Shown here: positions 1 through 5,285 of the stretch, one piece after another
Position numbering within the stretch: position 1 is the stretch's first letter
How the letters are laid out: each line of letters begins with the position of its first letter
Notes under the pieces: model-generated
Databases searched by the model: none
The model's input: only the letters and a program-made list of their open reading frames with translations
Told to the model about the DNA's origin: nothing
Made by a program: the position numbers and the translations under genes
Assembly: GCA_030624805.1 (NCBI GenBank)
Contig: JAUXJL010000172.1
Span: 1 to 5,285 of the forward strand
Direction: 5' to 3'
DNA length: 5,285 nucleotides
Source of the DNA: Acidimicrobiia bacterium
GTDB lineage: Bacteria > Actinomycetota > Acidimicrobiia > Spongiisociales > SHLN01

Positions 1-96
1 CTAATGGGCGCCGAGGCGCAGTTCTTCTCGCAGCTCGAGGGCGATATCCACCGGTGGCGGACCCTGTCATCGCATGATGTGCAGTGTACCGGATAG
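1..96 (+). CDS. Possible C-terminal end of an unidentified upstream gene
   Basis: Reading frame 1 is open from the window edge to a TAG at 94-96, giving 31 codons. The first 20 or so codons almost all end in G or C, which resembles the real genes of this window and suggests coding sequence. The fragment includes the stretch EAQFFSQLEGDIHRW. I do not recognise the family. In related actinobacteria the gene before the DksA-like gene is usually ileS or divIVA, but this tail does not clearly look like either. The piece is short enough that the open frame could be chance. No start is visible because the gene would begin outside the window. Confidence 0.3.
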   Translation, partial: LMGAEAQFFSQLEGDIHRWRTLSSHDVQCTG

Positions 97-161
97 GAAT
101 ATTTGACATGGGCTAAGGGTTGCCGGTGCGTCCGTGGTACTGTTCCGCCCCATCTTGGACT

Positions 162-193
162 GTTGCGCCCCTCACGGGCCTCCCGGGGGCAAC
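162..193 (+). promoter_or_regulatory. GC-rich stem-loop in the leader of the DksA-like gene
   Basis: GTTGC-g-CCCC at 162-171 can pair with GGGG-GCAAC at 185-193, giving nine base pairs with one bulged G and a 13-base loop. A competing small hairpin, CGGG-cct-CCCG, lies at 175-185. The element ends about 10 bases before the Shine-Dalgarno region of the downstream gene. No T-run follows on either strand, so it does not look like an intrinsic terminator. A leader structure affecting translation or mRNA stability is possible, but in a GC-rich genome such a pairing can also be chance. Confidence 0.35.
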
Positions 194-203
194 AAAACCA
201 TGT

Positions 204-215
204 GGGAGAGAAGGA
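204..215 (+). promoter_or_regulatory. Ribosome binding site that fixes the start of the DksA-like gene
   Basis: The purine run GGGAGAGAAGGA ends one base before the ATG at 217. Its GGAG core at 205-208 sits eight bases from the start, an ideal spacing. It decides for the ATG at 217 over the in-frame ATG at 103, whose extra 38 residues show no family similarity and would run through the leader stem-loop. Confidence 0.75.
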
Positions 216-216
216 C

Positions 217-588
217 ATGGCTCGCAAATTGGCGAAATCGACCGTCAAACGGTTTCAGGACCAGCTCAAGGCGGAGCGCCATCGACTCGAGGCGATGATC
301 GAGGAGTTGGAGGAGGAACGCGAGCAAGCCAGGCTCAACGAAACGGCCTCTGAACGTAATCCCGACATCGATTCTGTGGACGGCGGGACCATGGCTTTCG
401 AGTATGAGAAGGAGATCGCCCTGGTGGAGAACGCCCGCGACTTGCTTCGTAAAGTCGACCGTGCAGAGACGGTGATCGAGAAAGGCAAGTACGGCGTCTG
501 CGAGAACTGTGGCTCGGCCATTCCTATCGCCCGCCTGCAAGTGCTTCCCTACACGACGATGTGCGTGGACTGCTCCGGCAAACGGTGA
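217..588 (+). CDS. TraR/DksA family C4-type zinc-finger transcription regulator
   Basis: This is a 123-residue protein of the TraR/DksA family. Such proteins bind in the secondary channel of RNA polymerase and alter initiation, often together with ppGpp, without binding DNA. Residues 10-90 are highly charged and helical, fitting the two arms of the family's coiled coil. The turn around N48-G57 contains D52-x-x-D55, which may correspond to the DxxDxA tip of E. coli DksA (D71, D74, A76), with Gly in place of Ala. That by-eye alignment could be off by a residue or two. The C-terminal zinc finger is complete: C95-x2-C98-x17-C116-x2-C119. The protein is shorter than E. coli DksA (151 residues), as is common for actinobacterial members. 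It is the first gene of the operon with lspA and rluD, a conserved actinobacterial arrangement, and its TGA overlaps the lspA start. The family assignment is firm; the regulon is unknown. Confidence 0.93.
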   Translation: MARKLAKSTVKRFQDQLKAERHRLEAMIEELEEEREQARLNETASERNPDIDSVDGGTMAFEYEKEIALVENARDLLRKVDRAETVIEKGKYGVCENCGSAIPIARLQVLPYTTMCVDCSGKR

Positions 589-1046
589 ACAATCGCCGCC
601 TCACCCTGACGGTGGCGGCCGCGGTTGTCGCGCTCGATCAAATCACCAAGTGGTGGGCGCTGTCCGCCTTCGACGACGGCCCGACCTCGGTACTGGGCGA
701 TTTCCTCGTGTTTCGTTTGGTGCGTAATGCGGGTGCCGCTTTTAATTCACTTCAGGGGTCGGGCGTCTTGATCGCCGTGGTAGCGATTGTGGTGGTCGTG
801 ACGCTTGTCCGCCTCAGTGGGTCTACCGAGCACCAATATGAGGCCCTCGTATTCGGCCTCATACTGGGGGGAGCGGCCGGGAACTTGATGGATCGCATCT
901 TTCGGGCCGACGGATTCCTGGACGGCGCAGTTGTTGACTGGATCGACCTCTGGTTCATCCCCACCTTCAACGTGGCTGACAGCAGCCTGACTATTGGTGC
1001 CGTCCTGGCGCTCGCCGTATCGCTTCTCGTCAAAGCCGACCAGTGA
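585..1046 (+). CDS. lspA: Lipoprotein signal peptidase (signal peptidase II)
   Basis: LspA is the membrane aspartyl protease that cleaves the signal peptide from prolipoproteins after Lgt has lipidated the lipobox cysteine. With the GTG start it has 153 residues, close to the usual 150-170. Four membrane segments are visible at about 6-24, 60-75, 86-101 and 135-149. The family motifs appear in order: DQITK (18-22), RNAGAAFN (47-54), GGAAGNLMDR (95-104), VVDWID (116-121) and FNVAD (128-132). D118 and D132 match the catalytic pair. I chose the GTG at 585 because it overlaps the previous stop as GTGA, the same arrangement as at the next junction, and places the first membrane segment near the N terminus. 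An in-frame ATG at 561 would add eight residues and a 28-base overlap. Neither start has a clear Shine-Dalgarno sequence, so translational coupling to the upstream gene is likely. Confidence 0.96.
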   Translation: MNNRRLTLTVAAAVVALDQITKWWALSAFDDGPTSVLGDFLVFRLVRNAGAAFNSLQGSGVLIAVVAIVVVVTLVRLSGSTEHQYEALVFGLILGGAAGNLMDRIFRADGFLDGAVVDWIDLWFIPTFNVADSSLTIGAVLALAVSLLVKADQ

Positions 1047-1987
1047 GCCAGGCGCGCGTGCCGGTGGAGCTTGCCGATGAGCGGCTCGACCGAATCGTGG
1101 CACTGGTCGCTGACGTGAGCCGGGCCAAGGCACGACGGCTCATCGAATCCGGCGGAGTCTCGGTTGATGGTGTGGCGATCGTTGCCGCGGCCGCCCGGGT
1201 GGCGGCCGGGGCCGCCCTCAGCCTTGCTGCCATCGAGCCACCGCCGCCGTTGGCGCCTGAGCAGGTCGACTTCACAATCGTCTGGGAAGACGCGTACCTG
1301 GCGGTTATTGACAAACCGGCTGGGGTTGTGGTTCATCCCGGTGCCGGAAACGCTTCGGGAACCCTGGCCGCCGGTCTCCTCTATCACTGGCCGGAAATCG
1401 AAGGGGTCGGTGATGAGGGCAGGTGGGGGATAGTGCATCGACTCGACAAAGGCACGTCGGGCTTGCTGGTAATCGGCAAGACGATCCCGGCCCTGGAAGC
1501 TCTTAGGGAACGCATCGCACAACACGCCGTCGACCGGCTTTACCTGGCGCTCGTCCAGCACCCCATGCTCATCGAGACGGGCACCATCGATGCCCCCATC
1601 GAGCGCGACCCGGGCCGGCCAAATCGGCGACGGGTCCATCCGGCCGGACGCCCGGCCCGCACCCATTACTCACAGCTGGCAACGTGGCCCGAGCATGTGT
1701 TGCTGCAGGTGGAGCTCGAAACTGGCCGCACCCACCAGATCCGGGTACATCTCACGTCAATAGAACACCCGGTGGTCGGGGACCGTACCTATCGAGCCGC
1801 CAGCGACCCTGCCGACCCGGGCCGCGTCTGGCTCCATTCGTGGAAGCTGGCCTTCGAGCATCCGATGACGGGGGAGGAGGTCTCGTGTGAGTCGCCCTTG
1901 CCGGGCGATCTGGTGGAGTCACTCGACGTTCTTGGGGAGCCTGAAACTGGTGCAACACCCCGTCATGAGAAACCTGGTGGCTTCTAG
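1043..1987 (+). CDS. rluD: RluA/RluD-type 23S rRNA pseudouridine synthase
   Basis: This 314-residue enzyme isomerises uridine to pseudouridine in large-subunit rRNA. E. coli RluD acts on positions 1911, 1915 and 1917 of helix 69. The target here is inferred from family and position, not shown by the sequence. An S4-like RNA-binding domain covers about residues 10-65 (ERLDRIVA, then SRAKARRLIESGGVSVDG). The catalytic domain follows: DKPAGVVVHPG (90-100), HRLDKGTSGLLV (132-143) with catalytic D135, RTHYSQL (206-212), and GRTHQIRVHL (228-237) with HPVVGDRTY (242-250). The GTG at 1043 overlaps the lspA stop as GTGA and lacks a clear Shine-Dalgarno sequence. The in-frame GTG at 1058, with CCAGG just upstream, is an alternative that would be five residues shorter. 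The protein ends in a polar, non-conserved tail of about 25 residues. The gene ends 10 bases from the stop of the convergent phosphofructokinase. Confidence 0.95.
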   Translation: MSQARVPVELADERLDRIVALVADVSRAKARRLIESGGVSVDGVAIVAAAARVAAGAALSLAAIEPPPPLAPEQVDFTIVWEDAYLAVIDKPAGVVVHPGAGNASGTLAAGLLYHWPEIEGVGDEGRWGIVHRLDKGTSGLLVIGKTIPALEALRERIAQHAVDRLYLALVQHPMLIETGTIDAPIERDPGRPNRRRVHPAGRPARTHYSQLATWPEHVLLQVELETGRTHQIRVHLTSIEHPVVGDRTYRAASDPADPGRVWLHSWKLAFEHPMTGEEVSCESPLPGDLVESLDVLGEPETGATPRHEKPGGF

Positions 1988-1997
1988 ACGATATCCG

Positions 1998-3146
1998 TCA
2001 ATACAGGAACATCGGCTTGCCGGCCACGTGCCGCACCTTCGGTCGATACTCAACCTCGTCGTATAGCTCATCGACATCGACTCGTTTGACGCCTTCTCCC
2101 GTCACGGAAATGGGGACGTTGGTGTAGGTCCCAGCACGCAATGCGACCATGCGCCCCGTGGCGTTCTCCATGGCCAGGTCGGCGGCCAGCGTGGCGAAAT
2201 TCCTCGCCACCATCAGGTCGAGTGAGTCCGGTGGACCAGACCGCATGAGGTAGCCGACCTGTTGGTAGATGATGCCGATGCCGGTGCGCTCCTTTATGAG
2301 GTCACCGGTGAGCAGCCCGACTCCCCCCAGTTTGCGGTGCCCGTAGGCGTCGGCCTCACCGCTCACGACGATGTCTTCTCCGGCCAGGGAGGCGCCTTCG
2401 GAGATCGTCATCATGGCGTAGTTGCTCGGGTTGCGGCGCCTGTCCTCAATCAGCTGAGCGCTCAAGCGGTCGATGTCGAACGGCACTTCGGAGATGATGG
2501 CCCGGTCGGCACCAGACAAATAGGCGGTGATAAGAGAGGTCTCGCCGCTGTATCGGCCGAACAACTCGACGACGGCGATACGTTCGTGGCTCCCGGTGCT
2601 GGTGCGAAGATGGCCGATGAAATCGACGCCCCGGCTGACAGCGGTTGAGAACCCGATGCAGTAGTCCGTGCCATGGACGTCGTTGTCCATCGTCTTGGGA
2701 ATGGCGATCGAAGGCACCCCTTCCTCGTGCATGCGGAGACCGTAGGAGAGTGTGTCATCGCCGCCGATCGGTATGAGCACGTCGAGCTTTTGGCTCTCGA
2801 CAACTCGTAGGGCATGGTCGGTAACGTCAACCGTGTCTGCGTCTGTCGCGCGGTCGGCCAGATGCGGCGGCAGGTCGGAGGGTTTGACTTTGCTCGGGTT
2901 GGTCCGGGAGCTGTGCAGAAACGTCCCTCCGGTCCGCCCCGGGACCCGAACCTTTAACGGATCGAGGTCGATAAACCATTCGTCACGATCTCCTGGATTG
3001 TCGGGATCGAAGAGGACGAACGGGGCCCATCCCCGCCGAATCCCTACCACCTCAAGACCCTCGTTGGTGACCCGCTCGACGACTGCCCTGATGCAAGGAT
3101 TCAGGCCGGGTACATCCCCCCCGCCGGTCAAAATGCCTATCCGCAT
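1998..3146 (-). CDS. pfp: 6-phosphofructokinase, probably pyrophosphate-dependent
   Basis: This 382-residue enzyme of the PfkA family phosphorylates fructose 6-phosphate to fructose 1,6-bisphosphate, the committed step of glycolysis. The phosphate-binding loop GGGDVPGLN is at 8-16, IPIGGDDTLSYG at 125-136, PKTMDND at 150-156 with catalytic D154, GFSTAV at 165-170, and ELFGRYSGE at 194-202. D131 replaces the glycine (G104 in E. coli PfkA) of ATP enzymes, and K151 sits at the E. coli G124 position. In this family, Asp at the first site with Lys at the second marks PPi-dependent, often reversible enzymes; Lys alone also occurs in actinobacterial ATP enzymes. Two small departures are Met for Ile in the catalytic TIDND motif and Phe196 for the usual Met. 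The ATG at 3146 is preferred because GGGDVPGLN follows at once, as is usual, and AGAGGA lies four bases upstream. An upstream in-frame ATG at 3224 would add 26 unrelated residues. The gene is divergent from dnaE. The symbol pfkA would apply if it uses ATP. Confidence 0.9.
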   Translation of the reverse strand: MRIGILTGGGDVPGLNPCIRAVVERVTNEGLEVVGIRRGWAPFVLFDPDNPGDRDEWFIDLDPLKVRVPGRTGGTFLHSSRTNPSKVKPSDLPPHLADRATDADTVDVTDHALRVVESQKLDVLIPIGGDDTLSYGLRMHEEGVPSIAIPKTMDNDVHGTDYCIGFSTAVSRGVDFIGHLRTSTGSHERIAVVELFGRYSGETSLITAYLSGADRAIISEVPFDIDRLSAQLIEDRRRNPSNYAMMTISEGASLAGEDIVVSGEADAYGHRKLGGVGLLTGDLIKERTGIGIIYQQVGYLMRSGPPDSLDLMVARNFATLAADLAMENATGRMVALRAGTYTNVPISVTGEGVKRVDVDELYDEVEYRPKVRHVAGKPMFLY

Positions 3147-3261
3147 GTCATCCTCTGTCTGTGAGAGGCCGAGACTAGCCCTGCCCCCGGTCCACCACCT
3201 TTTGCGTCCCGTCGGGCGCATCAACTAATGTTGGCGGTCTACTTACAGGCGTGTAATTTCG
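3147..3261. promoter_or_regulatory. Divergent intergenic region between the phosphofructokinase and dnaE genes
   Basis: These 115 bases separate two head-to-head genes and should contain promoters for both. On the minus side the phosphofructokinase Shine-Dalgarno AGAGGA occupies 3151-3156. For dnaE, a weak sigma-70-like pair is possible: TTGCGT at 3202-3207 and TAATGT at 3226-3231 with an 18-base spacer, each matching three of six consensus bases. That would give a leader of about 25 bases. I see no convincing promoter for the minus strand. The region's function is inferred from gene orientation; the individual boxes are weak. Confidence 0.4.
3243..3256. repeat. Inverted repeat TTACA-N4-TGTAA upstream of dnaE
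   Basis: TTACA at 3243-3247 and TGTAA at 3252-3256 form a perfect palindrome around GGCG, and the second arm ends five bases before the dnaE ATG. The dyad is A/T-rich in its arms, unlike the GC-rich surroundings, and lies in the divergent spacer, where an operator would be expected. It also covers the position of the dnaE ribosome binding site, so in mRNA it could form a short hairpin. It is not the actinobacterial LexA box (GAAC-N4-GTTC). A single 5-base dyad can arise by chance. Confidence 0.35.
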
Positions 3262-5285
3262 ATGACAGACGGTTTCGACTCGGGCAGCTTCGCCCATCTT
3301 CACCTTCACACCGAGTTCTCCATGCTCGATGGAGCCGCCCGGGTCAAGGACGTGGTCGATCGGGCGGCCGAACTGGAACAGCCCGCCATTGCCATAACGG
3401 ACCACGGGGTGATGTACGGCGCCATCGACTTCTATCGGGCGGCCGAACGGGCAGGTATCAACCCCATCATCGGTATCGAAGCGTACGTCACTCCCGGGTC
3501 ACGCTTCGATCGGCCACCGCGCCACCAGGACCAGCGATACCACATGATCCTGCTGGCCGAGAACGACACCGGGTATCGCAACCTCATGGCGCTCGCCTCC
3601 CGGGCGTATCTGGACGGCTTCTATTACAAGCCTCGCATGGATGTCGAACTCATGGCCGAGTACTCCGAGGGGATCATCGCAACATCAGGGTGCCTCGGCG
3701 GACACGTCGCCCAGCTGCTTGGGCCCGAATCTCACGAAGAAGGCAACGCCGGCCGGGGACGGGACTTCGAAGCGGCCCGAACGGCGGCTTCCACGTATCA
3801 GGACATCTTTGGCAAAGAGAACTTCTTCATCGAGATCCAGGACCACGGCATTCCGGCCGAGCGCAAGATCCTTCCCGACCTGCTCGAGATCGCATCGGAC
3901 ATCGGGGCTCCGTTGCTGGCCACCAACGACTCCCACTACACCCACCCGAACGAGGCCGAGGCCCACGACGTGCTGCTGTGCATCCAGACGGGGGCCACTA
4001 TCGACGAACCAGACCGGTTCCGGTTCAATGGCACCGGCTACTACCTCAAATCGGCTCAGGAGATGCGAGCGTTGTTCCCGGACAACGACTACCCCGGAGC
4101 CTGTGACAACACGCTGCTCGTTGCCTCTCGTGTCAAAACCACCATCCCCATGGGTGACTTCCTGCTGCCACGGTTCCCGGTACCCGATGCTCACACCGAG
4201 CAGAGCTACCTGCGGGATCTCGTTGAGGCAGGAGCTCGGGAGCGCTACGGCGACACGCTGTCGGCCGAGGTGCGCGAGCGGGTGGAATATGAGCTGCAGG
4301 TCGTCGGTGAGATGGGATTCCCCGCCTATTTCCTCATCGTGTGGGACCTCATCCGATATGCCCGTGAGAACAACATCCGCACCGGGCCGGGCCGGGGATC
4401 GGCGGCCGGCTCCATCATCGCCTACTGCCTCCGGATCACCGACCTCGACCCGCTCGAATATGGGCTCATATTCGAACGGTTCCTCAACCCGGGCCGTCGC
4501 GAGATGCCGGACATTGACATGGACTTTGACGAGCGGTACCGGGCCGATGTTATCCGCTATTGCACGGAGCGGTACGGCTCAGACCATGTCGCTCAGATCA
4601 TCACCTTCTCAACCATCAAGGGGCGCCAAGCGATCCGCGATGCCGCTCGAGTGCTTGGTTTCCCGTACGGCAAGGGCGACAAGCTCGCCAAGCTCATGCC
4701 CCCGGCCATTCTGGGAGTCGAAGCGACTCTGGCGCAGTGTCTAACCGACCCGGGTAAGGGTGCCGACCCGGCCGTACGTGACTTCTACTCATCGGCGGCC
4801 GGGCTGCGTGAAGAGATCGGTGTTGATGGCGACTCGCGTCGGGTGGTTGAAACCGCCCGGGGCCTGGAGGGGCTCCGTCGGCAGGATTCCATTCATGCCG
4901 CAGCCGTGGTGATTGCCCCGACCCCGCGGATTGAGATCGTGCCGCTCCAGCAGAAGGGAGGTGACGCTGAGGTGGTCACGCAGTACGAGATGCATGCCGT
5001 CGAGGCGCTCGGCCTTCTCAAGATGGACTTCCTCGGGCTCCGGAACCTGTCGACCATCGAGCGCGCGCTCGAGATCATCGAAGCCAACACAGGCGAGCGG
5101 CTCGATATCGATCATGTTCCGCTCGACGACCCCGTCGTGTACGAGATGCTGCAACGGGGGGACTCCGTTGGCGTATTCCAGCTCGAAGGTGGTCCGATGC
5201 GAGCGCTCATGCGCAATCTCAAGCCCGATCACTTCGACGACATTATTGCCCTGAACGCGCTGTACCGGCCCGGCCCCCTCGGTGC
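3262..5285 (+). CDS. dnaE: DNA polymerase III alpha subunit (DnaE1-type), 3' end beyond the window
   Basis: This is the catalytic subunit of the replicative DNA polymerase. The frame is open from the ATG at 3262 to the window end, 674 codons of an expected 1150-1200. The N-terminal PHP domain (about 10-280) begins FAHLHLHTEFSMLDG and keeps all nine metal-ligand positions: H14, H16, D23, H48, E73, H94, C144, D223 and H225. In mycobacterial DnaE1 this domain is the 3'-5' proofreading exonuclease. The palm follows, with GPGRGSAAGS and PDIDMDFD. D417 and D419 match E. coli D401 and D403, and D589 in KMDFLGL matches D555. The spacing D419-D589 is 18 residues longer than in E. coli. The thumb/finger motifs VFQLEGG and ALYRPGPLG close the visible part. 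The little-finger, clamp-binding and OB-fold regions lie outside the window. No earlier in-frame start exists after the TAA at 3226-3228. The Shine-Dalgarno sequence is weak: CAGG at 3246-3249, 12 bases away. Confidence 0.97.
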   Translation, partial: MTDGFDSGSFAHLHLHTEFSMLDGAARVKDVVDRAAELEQPAIAITDHGVMYGAIDFYRAAERAGINPIIGIEAYVTPGSRFDRPPRHQDQRYHMILLAENDTGYRNLMALASRAYLDGFYYKPRMDVELMAEYSEGIIATSGCLGGHVAQLLGPESHEEGNAGRGRDFEAARTAASTYQDIFGKENFFIEIQDHGIPAERKILPDLLEIASDIGAPLLATNDSHYTHPNEAEAHDVLLCIQTGATIDEPDRFRFNGTGYYLKSAQEMRALFPDNDYPGACDNTLLVASRVKTTIPMGDFLLPRFPVPDAHTEQSYLRDLVEAGARERYGDTLSAEVRERVEYELQVVGEMGFPAYFLIVWDLIRYARENNIRTGPGRGSAAGSIIAYCLRITDLDPLEYGLIFERFLNPGRREMPDIDMDFDERYRADVIRYCTERYGSDHVAQIITFSTIKGRQAIRDAARVLGFPYGKGDKLAKLMPPAILGVEATLAQCLTDPGKGADPAVRDFYSSAAGLREEIGVDGDSRRVVETARGLEGLRRQDSIHAAAVVIAPTPRIEIVPLQQKGGDAEVVTQYEMHAVEALGLLKMDFLGLRNLSTIERALEIIEANTGERLDIDHVPLDDPVVYEMLQRGDSVGVFQLEGGPMRALMRNLKPDHFDDIIALNALYRPGPLG

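Noticed and set aside
1..48. Short minus-strand frame with GTG at 48-46 ending at 1
   Set aside because: It has only 16 codons, no ribosome binding site and no similarity I can recognise.
103..108. Perfect TTGACA, a consensus -35 box
   Set aside because: No acceptable -10 box lies 16-19 bases downstream; the nearest candidate, TACTGT at 138-143, is 29 bases away.
103..216. N-terminal extension of the DksA-like protein starting at ATG 103
   Set aside because: The extra 38 residues look unlike the family, run through the leader stem-loop, and the good ribosome binding site lies before ATG 217.
752..1666. Open frame of 304 codons on the minus strand across lspA and rluD
   Set aside because: It is antisense to two clearly recognised genes and has no recognisable domain; GC-rich coding DNA gives such shadows.
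2752..3228. Open frame of 158 codons on the plus strand antisense to the phosphofructokinase gene
   Set aside because: It is the complement of conserved enzyme motifs and its own product shows no recognisable domain.
3228..4106. Open frame of 292 codons on the plus strand overlapping the start of dnaE
   Set aside because: Its Arg/Gly/His/Pro-rich translation has no family motif and it is out of frame with a DnaE that keeps every PHP motif.
3641..4744. Open frame of 367 codons on the plus strand inside dnaE
   Set aside because: The Ser/Arg/Thr/Pro-rich composition is typical of a frame-shifted reading of GC-rich coding sequence; the dnaE frame is intact throughout.
1..5285. A previously undescribed defence, mobile or CRISPR-like system
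   Set aside because: No direct repeats, transposase, recombinase, toxin-antitoxin pair or phage gene is visible; almost all of the window is occupied by recognised core genes.

Overview
This is a GC-rich bacterial chromosome segment carrying core housekeeping genes. The order TraR/DksA zinc-finger gene, lspA, rluD, then dnaE on the same strand matches a conserved actinobacterial neighbourhood: in Streptomyces and Mycobacterium, lspA and rluD follow ileS and precede dnaE at some distance. The strong G/C preference at third codon positions and the GTG starts agree with this. I infer an actinomycete in the broad sense, possibly an early-branching class such as Acidimicrobiia. The class is a guess, because no rRNA gene is present.

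Layout: positions 1-96 hold an open frame ending in a stop, possibly the tail of an upstream gene that I cannot identify. Positions 97-216 are an intergenic leader with a GC-rich inverted repeat just before a clear ribosome binding site. Three plus-strand genes follow as a tight operon: a 123-residue TraR/DksA-type C4 zinc-finger protein (217-588), the lipoprotein signal peptidase lspA (585-1046), and a RluD-type 23S rRNA pseudouridine synthase (1043-1987). Each junction is a 4-base GTGA stop/start overlap. A phosphofructokinase gene lies on the minus strand (3146-1998) and meets rluD tail to tail with 10 bases between the stops. Its active-site residues point to pyrophosphate rather than ATP as phosphoryl donor. 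A 115-base divergent spacer, containing a small perfect inverted repeat, separates it from dnaE (3262 to the window end). The dnaE gene encodes the replicative DNA polymerase III alpha subunit and is cut off by the window after 674 codons.

The genes serve separate core tasks: transcription control, lipoprotein maturation, ribosome modification, glycolysis and replication. They are linked mainly by conserved position and co-transcription. I see no mobile element, CRISPR array, phage gene, tRNA or rRNA, and no new multi-gene system. The points most worth a second look are the predicted PPi-dependent phosphofructokinase inserted in the lspA-rluD-dnaE neighbourhood, the complete PHP metal-ligand set in DnaE (predicting built-in proofreading), and the two small inverted repeats in the non-coding gaps.
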